Shown piece after piece: positions 43,441 to 53,944 of a DNA stretch of 64,000 bases (the stretch's first letter is position 1; the number at the start of each line of letters is the position of its first letter). Where the stretch lies: assembly GCF_003121625.1 (NCBI RefSeq), contig NZ_QDDJ01000004.1:62001-126000 (forward strand), in the 5' to 3' direction. The position numbers and the translations under genes are program-made. The notes beneath the pieces were generated by a model, which was given only the letters and a program-made list of their open reading frames with translations, did not search any database and was not told the DNA's origin. Origin of the DNA: Ornithinimicrobium cavernae. Lineage in GTDB: Bacteria > Actinomycetota > Actinomycetes > Actinomycetales > Dermatophilaceae.

Positions 43441-45276
43441 ATGCAGACGCCACGCCACGCCTCGCCCCGTCGCCGGGTGGCCGCCACCGCCGTCGCCGTC
43501 GTGCTCCTGGCCGTGACCGCGTGCTCCGGAGGGGACCCCGCCGACGACGCACCGAGCCCGTCACCGACCACGGTCACGCAGGGTCCGCCGACGACCCGGA
43601 CGGAGCCCCCAGCGACCCGCACGCCGCCGCGGGACGACGCTGGGGTGACGAGCGGCACGGCGGCCCCCACGGCGACCGCCGCACCGCAGCCCACCGCGAC
43701 CGCGGCACCGGCGCCCACCGCGACAGCCACCCCGACGGAGCCGGAGGAGCCGGCGCACGCCTTCGGGGCCTACGGCGTCTCGGCAGGTCACCCGCTCGCC
43801 GTCGACATCGGGATGCGGGTGCTCGAGCAGGGCGGCAACGCCGTCGACGCGGCGATCGCCGTGGCCTTCGCCATGGGCGTCATCGAGCCCCTGACCTCCG
43901 GCGTGGGCGGCGGTGGCGTCGCGGTCGTCGTGCCGATGCCCGGCACCACCGACGACGGCGAGCCGGCGAAGCCGCTCTCCTACGACTACCGCGAGGTGGT
44001 CCAGTCCAGCGGGAAGGTGCCCAGGAGCGGCGTGGGCGTGCCCGGCTTCGTGGCGGGCATGGCCGAGCTGCACGGCGCCCACGGCACCGTGCCCTGGCGG
44101 GACCTGCTGCGACCCTCGATCGACCTGGCCGAGTTCGGCGTCCCGACCTCCTCCTTCGTCGCCCGGGAGCTGCGCACCACCAAGGGCCAGAAGGCGACCA
44201 AGGACCTCCCGCAGTTCCTCAACCAGGCCATCCGCCCCCTGGAGCGGGACGACCCGCTCGTCCAGACCGAGCTGGCGGACACCCTGGACACCATCGCGCG
44301 GGGCGGCCGCTGGGGCTTCTACCGGAGCCACATCGCCGAGCAGCTCGCCAAGGTCGGCGGCATCGACCGGGCCGGGCTGAACGCCTACGAGGTCGACGTC
44401 CGTGCTCCGGTCCGTGGCGTGGTCGGCGACCACTACGTGCTGGCCGCCGCGCCGGCGCTGGCCGGCGTCGGGCTCGTCCAGCTGCTCCAGGTCGCCGAGG
44501 CCGACGGGCTGGCGAAGACCAAGGCCGGCTCCGCGGCATACGTCGACACCCTGACCGACGCGTGGCGGGTGGCCGACAAGACCCTGGACACCCACCTGGG
44601 CGACCCCAACTTCGTCGACGTGCCGGTGGACAAGCTGACCCACCAGAAGACCAACGCCGGGCTGGTCGCCGCGCCGGCACCGGGCGGGGAGGTCGCCGCG
44701 CCGCAGCCCGCCGAGGGGAGCACCACGCACATCAGCGTCGTGGACGCCGACGGCCTCACGGTCTCGATGACCAACACGATCACCAACTTCTGGGGCTCCG
44801 GACAGGAGGTCGGCGGGTTCTTCGTCAACGACCACCTGATCCGGTTCGCGGTCGGCGGCAAGGCCAACCAGCCGGAGGCGGGGCGCCGGCCGATGAGCTA
44901 CATGACCCCGGCCGTCGTCCTGGACGTCGACCAGCGGCCGGTGCTGGTCGTCGGCTCCTCCGGCGGGCGCCGCATCCCCAACATCCAGGCCAGTGTCATC
45001 TCCCGCTGGCTGGTCCACGGGGAGTCGCTGCAGGACGCCGTGAGCGCGCCCCGCTTCCACCTCGACGAGGGCAACCTCTATGTCGAGAAGATGCCCGGCG
45101 CGGTCACCAAGGCCCTGAGCAAGCAGGGGTATGCCGTGACCGAGGCTCTCCCCCGCTGGAATCTGTTCGGGTCGGTCCAGGCCCTCGAGCTGGACCACGA
45201 GCGGAGCAGGGTGGTCGGTGCGACCGACCAGCGGCGGACCGGGGCGTGGGACAGCGGTCCGGGCGTGCGCCCGTGA
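43441..45276 (+). CDS. ggt: Gamma-glutamyltransferase, lipoprotein form (copy 2)
   Basis: A 611-residue paralogue of the gene at 28898 with the same plan: lipobox LAVTACSGG, a Thr/Ala/Pro linker (about 35-100), and the GGT fold from SAGHPLAVDIGMRVLEQGGN. The catalytic threonine is Thr428 in GSTTHISVVDADG, and the glycine loop reads GSSGGRRIPNIQA. Divergent from rdgB with a 58-nt gap. Two surface GGTs suggest a use of extracellular gamma-glutamyl compounds as nitrogen or sulphur source. Confidence 0.9.
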   Translation: MQTPRHASPRRRVAATAVAVVLLAVTACSGGDPADDAPSPSPTTVTQGPPTTRTEPPATRTPPRDDAGVTSGTAAPTATAAPQPTATAAPAPTATATPTEPEEPAHAFGAYGVSAGHPLAVDIGMRVLEQGGNAVDAAIAVAFAMGVIEPLTSGVGGGGVAVVVPMPGTTDDGEPAKPLSYDYREVVQSSGKVPRSGVGVPGFVAGMAELHGAHGTVPWRDLLRPSIDLAEFGVPTSSFVARELRTTKGQKATKDLPQFLNQAIRPLERDDPLVQTELADTLDTIARGGRWGFYRSHIAEQLAKVGGIDRAGLNAYEVDVRAPVRGVVGDHYVLAAAPALAGVGLVQLLQVAEADGLAKTKAGSAAYVDTLTDAWRVADKTLDTHLGDPNFVDVPVDKLTHQKTNAGLVAAPAPGGEVAAPQPAEGSTTHISVVDADGLTVSMTNTITNFWGSGQEVGGFFVNDHLIRFAVGGKANQPEAGRRPMSYMTPAVVLDVDQRPVLVVGSSGGRRIPNIQASVISRWLVHGESLQDAVSAPRFHLDEGNLYVEKMPGAVTKALSKQGYAVTEALPRWNLFGSVQALELDHERSRVVGATDQRRTGAWDSGPGVRP

Positions 45277-45292
45277 CCTGCGACCACACCCT

Positions 45293-45718
45293 CTAGGGGG
45301 CTCGGCGCAGGTAGTCCTCGAGGTGGTCACGCTCGGCCGCGAGCGCGTCCAGGCGGGCCTTGACCACGTCGCCGATGGAGACGATGCCCGTGAGGGCGCC
45401 CTCCTCGATGACGGGCAGGTGCCGCAGCCGCTGCTCCGTCATGGTGGCGGCGAGCTGGTCGAGGTCGTCCTGTGCCGACACGGCATGGACGTCGGTGGAC
45501 ATCACGTCGGACAGCCTGCTCGTCTGGTCCCGGCCGCCGCGGAGGTGGTGGACGACGTCGCGCTCGGAGACGACCCCGACGACCGCGTCGTCGTCGACCA
45601 CGACGACGGCACCGATCTTGTGGTCATCCAGGGTGGCCAGGAGCTGCTCGACCGTCGCGGTGGACGGCAGGGTGACGACGGAGCTGCCCTTCTTCTTCAG
45701 GAGGTCGGCGACACGCAT
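45293..45718 (-). CDS. CBS-domain pair protein
   Basis: A 141-residue protein of two CBS domains (about 5-60 and 70-130): VEQLLATLDDHKIGAVVVVD, GVVSERDVVHHL, then LRHLPVIEEGALTGIVSIGD. Such stand-alone pairs bind adenine nucleotides and regulate a partner. ATG 45718 is chosen because the frame above it up to 45868 lacks conserved sequence. It converges with the gamma-glutamyltransferase gene. Confidence 0.9.
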   Translation of the reverse strand: MRVADLLKKKGSSVVTLPSTATVEQLLATLDDHKIGAVVVVDDDAVVGVVSERDVVHHLRGGRDQTSRLSDVMSTDVHAVSAQDDLDQLAATMTEQRLRHLPVIEEGALTGIVSIGDVVKARLDALAAERDHLEDYLRRAP

Positions 45719-45776
45719 ACTCGACGCTAGCACTCCACGCACCCCGGCGGCAGGATCTCGCCCGCCGTCCCGAGGG

Positions 45777-46019
45777 CTAGAAGTTGATGGCGTCGCCGAG
45801 CGGGACGCCCGAGCGTCGCACGACCCACACGCCGACCAGCCCGATGACGGCGAACACCACGATGCCACCTGCCATCCACGGCCACTCGACCCGCTCGCCC
45901 TGCACCGTCAGGACGACACTGACGACCAGCATGAACGCGCTGATCGCAAACCCGCCCAGGACCAGGAGCCCCCCGAGGATCGCGAGCAGGAGTCTTTCCT
46001 TCTTCGGCTGCTTCCCCAC
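45777..46019 (-). CDS. Small two-span membrane protein
   Basis: An 80-residue protein with a basic N-terminus (GKQPKKER) and two hydrophobic helices (LLLAILGGLLVLGGFAISAF and AGGIVVFAVIGLVGVWVVRR). It starts with GTG 46019. The family is not recognised. It is divergent from the ABC exporter genes. Confidence 0.6.
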   Translation of the reverse strand: MGKQPKKERLLLAILGGLLVLGGFAISAFMLVVSVVLTVQGERVEWPWMAGGIVVFAVIGLVGVWVVRRSGVPLGDAINF

Positions 46020-46038
46020 CCCGACACAATAGGCCGAG

Positions 46039-46070
46039 TTGACCTTGACGCAGGGTCAGGGCTGCACCCT
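46039..46070 (+). promoter_or_regulatory. MerR-type promoter of the ABC exporter operon
   Basis: TTGACC (46039-46044) and CACCCT (46065-46070) form a -35/-10 pair with a long 20-nt spacer, the hallmark of MerR-controlled promoters. A dyad TGACC (46040-46044) and GGTCA (46054-46058) sits inside it. The ATP-binding gene starts 8 nt later and the operon's last gene encodes a MerR regulator, so autocontrol is likely. Confidence 0.55.
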
Positions 46071-46077
46071 GCTGGAC

Positions 46078-46851
46078 ATGACCACCTCACCAGCCATCGA
46101 GATCACCGATCTCACCAAGTCGTATGCCGACACACCGGTCCTGCGGGGCGTGCACCTGAGCGTCCCGGCCGGGTCGGTCCTGGCCCTGCTGGGCTCCAAC
46201 GGCGCGGGCAAGACCACGACCGTGCGGATCCTGGCCACCCTCCTGCGCGCTGACGGCGGCACGGCAACCGTCAACGGCCACGACGTGACGACCGAGCCGG
46301 ATCAGGTGCGGCGCTCGATCAGCCTCACCGGCCAGTTCGCCGCCGTCGACGAGCTGCTCACCGGGCGGGAGAACCTGGTCCTGGTCGCCGAGCTGCGCCG
46401 GGTCGCCGACCCCGGAAAGGTGGCCGACGCTCTCCTGACCCAGTTCGGACTGGCCGATGCCGGCGGAAGGCGCGCGTCGGCATACAGCGGTGGCATGCGG
46501 CGCCGACTGGACATCGCGATGAGTCTGATCGGCGACCCACCCGTGCTCTTCCTCGACGAGCCGACCACCGGGCTCGACCCGCAGGCGCGCCTCGAGGTGT
46601 GGCGCACCGTGCGTGACCTCGCCGGGCGGGGCACGACGGTGCTGCTGACCACCCAGCACCTGGAGGAGGCCGAGCAGCTGGCCGACCGGATCGCGATCCT
46701 GCACGAGGGCCGGGTCATCGTCGAGGGCACCCTCGCCGAACTCAAGGCGCTCCTGCCGCAGGCGACCGTGGAGTACGTCGAGAAGCAGCCCACCCTCGAG
46801 GAGATCTTCCTCGCCGTGACCGGCGAGACCAGCCAGGGAGGCCAGCGATGA
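46078..46851 (+). CDS. ABC transporter ATP-binding protein (DrrA-like)
   Basis: A 257-residue nucleotide-binding subunit: Walker [13 protein letters not shown], signature [13 protein letters not shown], Walker [14 protein letters not shown] and the switch His in [11 protein letters not shown]. The C-terminus resembles daunorubicin-type DrrA. ATG 46078 is chosen; it overlaps the permease gene as ATGA. It powers export of a lipophilic compound with the DrrB-like partner. Confidence 0.92.
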   Translation: MTTSPAIEITDLTKSYADTPVLRGVHLSVPAGSVLALLGSNGAGKTTTVRILATLLRADGGTATVNGHDVTTEPDQVRRSISLTGQFAAVDELLTGRENLVLVAELRRVADPGKVADALLTQFGLADAGGRRASAYSGGMRRRLDIAMSLIGDPPVLFLDEPTTGLDPQARLEVWRTVRDLAGRGTTVLLTTQHLEEAEQLADRIAILHEGRVIVEGTLAELKALLPQATVEYVEKQPTLEEIFLAVTGETSQGGQR

Positions 46852-47609
46852 GCACCCACGTCCACGACACCGTCGTGCTGTCCAAGCGGTCCCTGCGGCA
46901 CGTGCTGCGCAGCCCCGACACGATCCTCACGACCGCGATCACGCCGGTGGCGATGCTGCTGCTGTTCGTCTACGTCTTCGGCGGCGCGATCGAGGTCGGC
47001 GACGCGAGCTACGTCAACTACCTGCTGCCGGGCATCCTGCTCATCACGGTCGCCTCGGGCATCAGCTACACCGCCTTCCGCCTGTTCACCGACGCGTCCA
47101 GCGGCATCGTGGGGCGGTTCCGGTCGATGCCGATCAGCCGGTCCGCCGTGCTGTGGAGCCACGTGCTGACCTCCGTGGTGGCCAACCTGGTCTCCCTGGT
47201 GGTGGTCCTGGCGGTGGCGCTGCTGATCGGCTTCCGCTCCGGGGCCGGGGTGCTCGCGTGGCTCGCCGTGCTGGGGGTCATGACGTTGTTCACCCTGTCG
47301 CTGACCTGGCTCGCGCTGATCCCGGGCCTGACCGCCCGCTCGGTGGACGGCGTGAGCGGGTTCTCCTACCCGCTGATCTTCCTGCCGTTCATCAGCTCGG
47401 CCTTCGTGCCGACCGAGGGCATGCCGGGCCCGTTGCGGTGGTTCGCCGAGCACCAGCCGGTCACGCCGATCGTGAACACGCTGCGGAGCCTGCTGGCCGA
47501 GCAGCCGGTCGGCACCGACGGCTGGCTCGCGACGGGCTGGTGCCTGGTCATCCTCGCGGTGGCCTACCTGGTCGCGACGCGCATCTACGCCCGCCAGCTC
47601 GCACACTAG
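46848..47609 (+). CDS. ABC-2 type permease (DrrB-like)
   Basis: A 253-residue six-span ABC-2 permease: [20 protein letters not shown], then [38 protein letters not shown] and a final [12 protein letters not shown] segment, all typical of DrrB. Coupled to the ATPase gene (ATGA) and followed after 4 nt by the MerR gene. Confidence 0.92.
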   Translation: MSTHVHDTVVLSKRSLRHVLRSPDTILTTAITPVAMLLLFVYVFGGAIEVGDASYVNYLLPGILLITVASGISYTAFRLFTDASSGIVGRFRSMPISRSAVLWSHVLTSVVANLVSLVVVLAVALLIGFRSGAGVLAWLAVLGVMTLFTLSLTWLALIPGLTARSVDGVSGFSYPLIFLPFISSAFVPTEGMPGPLRWFAEHQPVTPIVNTLRSLLAEQPVGTDGWLATGWCLVILAVAYLVATRIYARQLAH

Positions 47610-47613
47610 AGAC

Positions 47614-48381
47614 GTGTTGACGATTGGCCAGCTGGCCGCCTACGCCGGCGTCACGGTGCGCGCGGTCCGGCACTACCACGCCAAGGGGTTGCTGCCCGAG
47701 CCCGAGCGCGACCACTCCGGCTACCGGCGCTATGACGCGGCGGCGGTCACCGAGCTGGTGCGGATCCGCACCCTGGCCGGTGCCGGGGTGCCGCTGTCGC
47801 GGGTCCGGGAGCTGCTGACCGCCGACGAGGCCGCCTTCGCCGAGGCGGTCGCGCAGATCGACCGGAGGCTGCGCAGCGAGATCCGGGAGCTGCAGGGGCA
47901 CCGCGCGCGCATCTCCCAGCTCGCCGCCGGCGACAGCCTGGCTCTGCCGCCGGAGGTGGTCAGCTATCTGGAGCGGATGCGCGAGTTCGGCTTCCCCGAG
48001 CGGCTCATCGAGCTCGAACGGGACAGCTGGATCCTGCTGGCCGCGCAGGTGCCGGACCAGGTGTCGACGCTCATGGCGCACAAGCGCTCCCAGATCGAGG
48101 ACGAGGGGCTGCGGCGGCTCTATCTCGACATCGCCGAACTCGCCGACTGTGAGCCCGACGACGCCCGGCTGCCCGCGCTGGCCGACCGTGTAGCCGCCTT
48201 CATCGAGGCGGCCACTGCCTACGGCGAGGACGTCGAGGTCGAGGAGGACATCAGCGAGGAGCTCATCGCCCTGCTCGACGAGGCGTTCCTCGAGGCCCTC
48301 CCCGCCGCACCCCGGCTCCTCGAGCTGCTCGAGGAGCGCGGCTGGACGGGGTGGACAGGCATCCGACGAGTGGAGGACTGA
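47614..48381 (+). CDS. MerR-family transcriptional regulator
   Basis: A 255-residue MerR regulator: N-terminal LTIGQLAAYAGVTVRAVRHY and GYRRYDAAAVTELVRIRTLA, the dimer helix to about residue 120, then a long C-terminal domain of about 130 residues that should bind the ligand (no TipAS signature seen). It starts with GTG 47614. It probably senses the compound exported by the ABC system and acts at the 46039-46070 promoter. Confidence 0.92.
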   Translation: MLTIGQLAAYAGVTVRAVRHYHAKGLLPEPERDHSGYRRYDAAAVTELVRIRTLAGAGVPLSRVRELLTADEAAFAEAVAQIDRRLRSEIRELQGHRARISQLAAGDSLALPPEVVSYLERMREFGFPERLIELERDSWILLAAQVPDQVSTLMAHKRSQIEDEGLRRLYLDIAELADCEPDDARLPALADRVAAFIEAATAYGEDVEVEEDISEELIALLDEAFLEALPAAPRLLELLEERGWTGWTGIRRVED

Positions 48382-48433
48382 AGCGGGCTGAGGCGGCCCG
48401 GGACGAGTGGACGCATCCTCCGCGGCCCCCTGC

Positions 48434-49243
48434 TCACCGGGTCGGCGGCCCCTGGTCCACGTCGGCGCCGGCCTCGTGGGAGTCGGCACCACCCATGTCG
48501 TCGCCACCGAGGGCGGCGGACTGCCGGGCGATCAGCTCGGCGCAGCCCTCGCCCGCCAGGTCGAGCAGCGCGTCGAGCAGCTCCCGGTCGAAGGGCACGC
48601 CCTCGGCGGTGCCCTGCACCTCAACGAACCTGCCGTCGCCGGTCATCACGACGTTCATGTCGGTGTCGGCGTCGACGTCCTCGACGTAGTCGAGGTCGAG
48701 GACCGGCTCGCCCTCCACCACACCGACGCTGACCGCGGCGACCTCGCCGGTGATCGGCTCGGCGTCAGGCTTGATCAGGCCGAGGGAGCGGCCCTTCTCC
48801 ACCGCGTCGACCAGGGCGACGTAGGCGCCGGTGATCGCTGCCGTGCGGGTCCCGCCGTCGGCCTGCAGGACGTCGCAGTCCAGGTGGATGGTGTTCTCGC
48901 CGAGCTCGCCGAGGTCGATCACGGCGCGCAGGCTGCGGCCGATCAGCCGGGAGATCTCGTGGGTGCGCCCGCCGATGCGGCCCTTGACCGACTCGCGGTC
49001 GCTGCGGGTGTGGGTGGCGCGCGGCAGCATGGCGTACTCCGCGGTCGCCCAGCCCAGCCCGCTGCCCTTGCGCCAGCGCGGCACGCCCGCGGTGAAGGAG
49101 GCGACGCACAGGACGCGGGTCCGGCCGAACTCGATCAGGACGCTCCCCTCGGCGTGGTCCAGCCAGTTCCGCGTGATGCGCACCTCGCGGAGCTGGTCGA
49201 TCTGGCGTCCGTCGTGGCGGGGTCCGTCCGTCGCGTTCGTCAT
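48434..49243 (-). CDS. rph: Ribonuclease PH
   Basis: A 269-residue phosphorolytic 3'-exonuclease for tRNA trimming. The signatures [58 protein letters not shown] and [19 protein letters not shown] are clear. A short acidic tail of about 25 residues exceeds the usual ~240. ATG 49243 is probably leaderless; the 13-mer CACGCCATACCCT upstream is identical to that before rdgB. Confidence 0.96.
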   Translation of the reverse strand: MTNATDGPRHDGRQIDQLREVRITRNWLDHAEGSVLIEFGRTRVLCVASFTAGVPRWRKGSGLGWATAEYAMLPRATHTRSDRESVKGRIGGRTHEISRLIGRSLRAVIDLGELGENTIHLDCDVLQADGGTRTAAITGAYVALVDAVEKGRSLGLIKPDAEPITGEVAAVSVGVVEGEPVLDLDYVEDVDADTDMNVVMTGDGRFVEVQGTAEGVPFDRELLDALLDLAGEGCAELIARQSAALGGDDMGGADSHEAGADVDQGPPTR

Positions 49244-49357
49244 AAGAACAGGGTATGGCGTGGTGCCGGTCGGCAGGACACCACGGGGCCCGGGGGCGGT
49301 CCCGGTCGGGAGATAGTCTGCTGCCCGCCGACCGACCCGAGGAAGGACCACGCCCCG

Positions 49358-52300
49358 ATGTATGCCGTGCACGCGCTCTGGTCCCCGGGCCGCGGGCTCT
49401 GCCTGTGGGCCGAGGATGCTGACCGTGCCGTGACGAGCCGCAGCCAGGCGGTGCGCCGCGCACGCCCGCACCCGTTCGCGGTGCCGTCCGAGGAGCTGGC
49501 TGCGATCCACCCGGGCACGCCGGGCAGCGCCCTCCTGCTGCTCCCCTCGCTGCTCACGGCGCCGCTGGACTCCCCGGAGCTGGTGCGGACCCGGCCGCGC
49601 CGTCGGTCCACCCGGCAGCGGGTGCTCGCGGCCTGGTCGGTGCCCGTGGTGACGCTCGGGCCGGCGGCAGCCCTGGCCCTGCTGGAGGATCCGGGCCAGG
49701 AGGCGCGGTACGGCGCGACGGTGCAGCACCTCACCGAGCTGGCCGCGACCGCCCGGGACCTCGTCGAGCGCGGTCGGGTGCTGCCCAGCGTGCAGGACGG
49801 TCCCCACGGTCCCGCAGCCCGCTGGCGGCCGGTCCTGCAGGGGCCGGACGTCCCCGGTGCGCAGGCCCTGGTCGACGCGCTGCCACCCGTGGGCCGCGCC
49901 GAGACGACCTCGGCCGAGGACCACACAGGACAGCACCCCGGCGAGCTGGTGTCCGACGCGCTGGAGGCGCTCGTGGACGCGGCCGCCCGGGAGCGGTTGG
50001 CGACCGCCGGGGTCTCCCTGCTGGACGCCCTCCCACGCCGCCGGGGCAGACCGCCGCGCCAGGTCCCTGCTGCGGAGGCCTGGCTGCCTGCACTGAGCAG
50101 CCCGGAGGGACTCTTCGAGGCCGACCCCACAGATGTGGCCGCGCTCCGGGAGTCGCTGGAGCCCTGGGACGCCCTGGGCCGCGAGCAGAGCGGTCCCGCC
50201 CGACTGGTCCTGCGCCTGTCCGAGCCGGACCCCGGCCAGCCGAGTCGCGACCAGGCGAACCCCGACCCGACAGACCCCGACCAGCAGTCCGGTCCCGAGC
50301 CGGGCGGCGGGAGTGCTGACAGCTGGCGGCTGGACTTCCTGCTCCAGTCGGTGCAGGACCCGAGCCTGGTGGTGCCGGCCGACCAGGTGTGGCAGTCCGG
50401 CACCGGACTGCAGCGGTGGCTCGAGCGGCCCGAGGAGCTGATGCTCGGCGAGCTGGGCCGGGCCAGCACCCTCTATCCGCCGCTCGGCACTGCCCTGCGC
50501 GACGCCCGACCGGCGGGGATGACGCTGACGGCCGACACGGCATACGACTTCCTGGCGCACCAGGCGGGCCTGCTCGACCAGGCCGGCTTCGTGGTGCAGC
50601 TGCCGTCCTGGTGGACGAGGCGTCGCCGCCTCGGCCTGCGCGGGTCGGCGACGCCGGCGCCCGACGGCGGGGTGGCCGAGGGGATGTTCAGCCGGGAGTC
50701 GCTGTCTGCCTTCTCGTGGCAGCTGGCCATCGGCGACGACCCGCTCACCGAGGAGGAGCTGGCGGCCCTGGCCGCGGCGAAGGCCCCGCTGGTCCGGCTG
50801 CGTGGGGAGTGGCTCGCCGCCGACCCCGAGCAGATCCGGCGCGGGCTGGAGTTCCTGAGCACGCAGGGCCGTGACGGCTCCGCGCTGACCGCCGCTGAGG
50901 TGCTGGCGCTGGCGTCGAGCCACCCCGACGACCTGGACACCCCGCTGCCGGTGGTGGGGGTGCACGCCACCGGGCTGCTCGGCGACCTGCTCTCCGGCGT
51001 CGCGGACCAGCACCTCGCGCCGGTCGCCCCACCGGACACGCTCCGGGCGGAGCTGCGCGGATACCAGCAGCGCGGACTGTCCTGGCTGGCGTTCCTGGCC
51101 GACCTCGGGCTGGGTGCCTGCCTGGCCGACGACATGGGGCTGGGCAAGACGCTGCAGCTGCTGGCCCTGGAGGCGCTGCAGCGCTACCGCCACCCGGAGA
51201 CCGGGCCGACGCTGCTGCTGTGCCCGATGTCGCTGGTCGGCAACTGGCAGCGGGAGGCCGCGCGGTTCGCCCCGGAGCTGCGGGTCCACGCCCACCACGG
51301 CCCCGGCAGGTTGCACGGCGCCGCCCTGGACGCGCAGCTCACCCAGGTCGACCTCGTGGTGACGACCTATCAGACGGCAGTCCGCGACATCGACGAGCTG
51401 GCGGAGCGGCAGTGGGCGCGCGTCGTGCTGGATGAGGCGCAGGCCATCAAGAACGCCCGGTCCCGGGCCGCCAGGGCGGTGCGCCGGATGCGGGCCGACC
51501 ACCGGGTCGCGCTCACCGGGACGCCAGTGGAGAACCGGCTGGCCGAGCTGTGGTCGCTGATGGACTTCCTCAACCCTGGGATCCTCGGCACCCCCGAGCT
51601 GTTCCGCTCGCGGTACGCCAAGCCGATCGAGCGCTATGGGCAGACCGAGCCGGCCGAGCGGCTGCGGGCCGTGACCCGGCCCTACGTGCTGCGCCGCCTC
51701 AAGACCGACCGGACGATCATCGACGACCTGCCGGACAAGATCGAGATCAAGCAGTACTGCAACCTCACCGCCGAGCAGGCCTCGCTCTACCAGGCCGTCG
51801 TCGAGGAGATGATGCCCAAGATCGAGGAGAGCGAGGGCATCGAGCGGCGCGGAAATGTGCTCGCCGCGATGACCAAGCTCAAGCAGGTGTGCAACCACCC
51901 CGCCCAGTTCCTGCACGGGGCGTGGCACGCCGGGCACCGGTCGGGCAAGGTGCTGCGCCTGGAGGAGATCCTCGAGGAGGTGCTGGCCGAGGGCGACAAG
52001 GCGCTGCTCTTCACGCAGTATGCCGGGTTCGCCGACCTGCTCCTGCCTCACCTGTCGGCGCGGTTCGGCCAGGACGTGCTCTATCTACACGGCGGGACCC
52101 CGCGGGCGCGCCGCGAGGAGATGGTGCAGTCCTTCCAGTCGCCGGACGGGCCACCGTTGTTCCTCCTCTCCCTCAAGGCAGGCGGCACCGGACTCAACCT
52201 GACCGAGGCGAGTCACGTCATACATCTGGATCGGTGGTGGAACCCGGCCGTGGAGAACCAGGCGACGGACCGGGCCTTCCGCATCGGGCAGCGGCGCAAC

Positions 52301-52480
52301 GTGCAGGTGCGCAAGTTCATCTGCACCGGGACCCTGGAGGAGCGGATCGACCAGATGATGGAGCAGAAGCAGGCGCTGGCCGACCTGGTCGTCGGCGACG
52401 GCGAGGGGTGGCTGACCGAGCTGTCCACCCAGGAGCTGCGTCAGGTCCTCGAGCTGTCCCCGGAGGCCGTCGGTGAGTGA
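49358..52480 (+). CDS. SNF2-family DEAD-like helicase/ATPase (HepA-like, with SNF2_assoc domain)
   Basis: A 1040-residue DNA translocase. An N-terminal ~480-residue region includes an SNF2_assoc (DUF3670-like) part. The ATPase core starts about residue 565: motif I DDMGLGKT from residue 591, motif II DEAQ from residue 692, then [16 protein letters not shown], and in lobe 2 [32 protein letters not shown] and [20 protein letters not shown] 49358 follows GAGGAAGG. It overlaps the SWIM gene by 8 nt; this pair is a recurrent bacterial arrangement. Confidence 0.93.
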   Translation: MYAVHALWSPGRGLCLWAEDADRAVTSRSQAVRRARPHPFAVPSEELAAIHPGTPGSALLLLPSLLTAPLDSPELVRTRPRRRSTRQRVLAAWSVPVVTLGPAAALALLEDPGQEARYGATVQHLTELAATARDLVERGRVLPSVQDGPHGPAARWRPVLQGPDVPGAQALVDALPPVGRAETTSAEDHTGQHPGELVSDALEALVDAAARERLATAGVSLLDALPRRRGRPPRQVPAAEAWLPALSSPEGLFEADPTDVAALRESLEPWDALGREQSGPARLVLRLSEPDPGQPSRDQANPDPTDPDQQSGPEPGGGSADSWRLDFLLQSVQDPSLVVPADQVWQSGTGLQRWLERPEELMLGELGRASTLYPPLGTALRDARPAGMTLTADTAYDFLAHQAGLLDQAGFVVQLPSWWTRRRRLGLRGSATPAPDGGVAEGMFSRESLSAFSWQLAIGDDPLTEEELAALAAAKAPLVRLRGEWLAADPEQIRRGLEFLSTQGRDGSALTAAEVLALASSHPDDLDTPLPVVGVHATGLLGDLLSGVADQHLAPVAPPDTLRAELRGYQQRGLSWLAFLADLGLGACLADDMGLGKTLQLLALEALQRYRHPETGPTLLLCPMSLVGNWQREAARFAPELRVHAHHGPGRLHGAALDAQLTQVDLVVTTYQTAVRDIDELAERQWARVVLDEAQAIKNARSRAARAVRRMRADHRVALTGTPVENRLAELWSLMDFLNPGILGTPELFRSRYAKPIERYGQTEPAERLRAVTRPYVLRRLKTDRTIIDDLPDKIEIKQYCNLTAEQASLYQAVVEEMMPKIEESEGIERRGNVLAAMTKLKQVCNHPAQFLHGAWHAGHRSGKVLRLEEILEEVLAEGDKALLFTQYAGFADLLLPHLSARFGQDVLYLHGGTPRARREEMVQSFQSPDGPPLFLLSLKAGGTGLNLTEASHVIHLDRWWNPAVENQATDRAFRIGQRRNVQVRKFICTGTLEERIDQMMEQKQALADLVVGDGEGWLTELSTQELRQVLELSPEAVGE

Positions 52481-53288
52481 CTGGTTCCCGCCCCCGTCGC
52501 GACCCCGGGCGGTCGAGGGCGGGCTGCGGGCGCGCAGCAAGCGCGGGGCCATCGCCCAGCAGTGGTGGTCCCAACGGTTCATCCAGGTCCTGGAGTCGAT
52601 GGGCATCGGCGGCCGGCTCGCGCGGGGCCGCAACTACGCGCGCCGCGGCCAGGTGCTCGAGCTGCAGCTGGACACCGGCGCGGTGACCGCGAGGGTCCAG
52701 GGCAGCCGGGCCCGTCCCTACCGCGTGCGGGTCGGGGTCCCCGCGTTCGGCAAGGCCGACTGGACCCGGGTGAGCCAGGCGCTCGCCGGAGACGCGTGGT
52801 ACACCGCGAAGCTGCTCAGCGGCGAGATGCCGCCCGACATCGAGGAGCTCTTCGCCGGGCTGGGCCTGTCCCTGTTCCCCGCCGGTGCCGCCGAGCTGAC
52901 GATGGACTGCAGCTGCCCGGACTGGGGCGTGCCGTGCAAGCACCTCGCGGCGGTGCTCTATCTGCTGGCCGAGCACTTCGACGAGGACCCGTTCGCCATC
53001 CTGGCGCTGCGCGGGCGCGACCGGGAGACGCTGCTCGGCGCCGTGAGCGCGTTGCGCGGCGGCGCGCCGGCGGATGACGGCGAGGCGTCCGCCGGCGCGT
53101 TGCCACTCGCGGACTGCCTGGAGACGTTCTTTGCCATGCCCACCGGGCTGCCCGGGCGCGCCGACCAGGGCGTGGACCCGGCTCCTCCGGATGCGCTGCT
53201 CGACCAGCTGCCAGCCGTGGACGTCACGGTCCGCGGCACGCCGCTGATCGAGGCGCTGCGCCCGGTGTACGCGACACCCGCCGGCTAG
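52473..53288 (+). CDS. SWIM zinc-finger protein
   Basis: A 271-residue protein with the C-x-C-x(n)-C-x-H SWIM motif as Cys146, Cys148, Cys155 and His157 (DCSCPDWGVPCKHLAAVLY). The N-terminal RGRNYARRGQVLELQLDTG is typical of the bacterial SWIM partners of SNF2 helicases. It starts with GTG 52473 inside the helicase gene's end. It probably guides or stabilises the helicase on DNA. Confidence 0.9.
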   Translation: MSDWFPPPSRPRAVEGGLRARSKRGAIAQQWWSQRFIQVLESMGIGGRLARGRNYARRGQVLELQLDTGAVTARVQGSRARPYRVRVGVPAFGKADWTRVSQALAGDAWYTAKLLSGEMPPDIEELFAGLGLSLFPAGAAELTMDCSCPDWGVPCKHLAAVLYLLAEHFDEDPFAILALRGRDRETLLGAVSALRGGAPADDGEASAGALPLADCLETFFAMPTGLPGRADQGVDPAPPDALLDQLPAVDVTVRGTPLIEALRPVYATPAG

Positions 53289-53944
53289 ACCGGCTCGGCG
53301 TTGTCCTGGATGTCGAGGGTCGTCGATCCGAGCTCGTCGGAGCGCACCGCCGGATAACCCAGCTCCTGGAGGACGTCGAGCAGGTCGCGGCGCCGCAGCA
53401 CCCCAGGGTCCGGGTGGTGTCCTTCGTCGCCGAAGATCGCGAACGCGGCCTCCTTCCCTCCCGGCGTGAACCTGGGTGGGTACCTGAGACCTCCGAACCC
53501 CGCGTCCCAGCAGGCCCGGGCCCATGCCTGGCACAACGCGTAGTCGCTCGTGGCCGCCAGCTCCCCGGTGACACCCACCATCAGGGCCGCGGGTGAGGTG
53601 AGGTCGGCGAGGGCGCCCGCGGACTCGGGCGCACACACCTCACTGACAACCCTGCCCGCATACAGCCGCTCGGTGATGGGGATCTGCATGGCCATGAGCC
53701 GTCCGCACCGCTCCCGGACCGCAACGCCCTCGGTCCCGCCGAAGTAGCACGTTCCGTGTGGGTCCTCCAGGTCGAAGCGGCCGTCCCCGGATGAGGCGAA
53801 CCACCAGCAGCCGCCGTCGTCGCCCTCACGGAGGCCGTGCTCCCGGTAGAGGCGGCGGCTCGGACCAACGCGCGGAAGCCCGGTGCGCAGGACGGCTGCC
53901 TCCGGCGGGGGCTGCTGTGCCGGACGTGCCCGCGGGGCTGTCAT
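53285..53944 (-). CDS. RES-domain toxin
   Basis: A 219-residue RES-family protein. GPSRRLYREHGLREG, WWFASSGDGRFDLEDPHGTC and YFGGTEGVAVRERCG give the Arg, Ser and Glu positions of the fold. RES toxins act on NAD+ (phosphorolysis or hydrolysis) or ADP-ribosylate. ATG 53944 overlaps the antitoxin stop as ATGA; the longer frame to 54079 is rejected. It converges with the SWIM gene, the two stop codons overlapping. Confidence 0.85.
   Translation of the reverse strand: MTAPRARPAQQPPPEAAVLRTGLPRVGPSRRLYREHGLREGDDGGCWWFASSGDGRFDLEDPHGTCYFGGTEGVAVRERCGRLMAMQIPITERLYAGRVVSEVCAPESAGALADLTSPAALMVGVTGELAATSDYALCQAWARACWDAGFGGLRYPPRFTPGGKEAAFAIFGDEGHHPDPGVLRRRDLLDVLQELGYPAVRSDELGSTTLDIQDNAEPV

Noticed and set aside
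48434-52051. 1205-codon minus-strand frame through rph and opposite the helicase
   Set aside because: Only the rph part (below 49243) shows protein-family sequence; the rest is antisense of the SNF2 gene.
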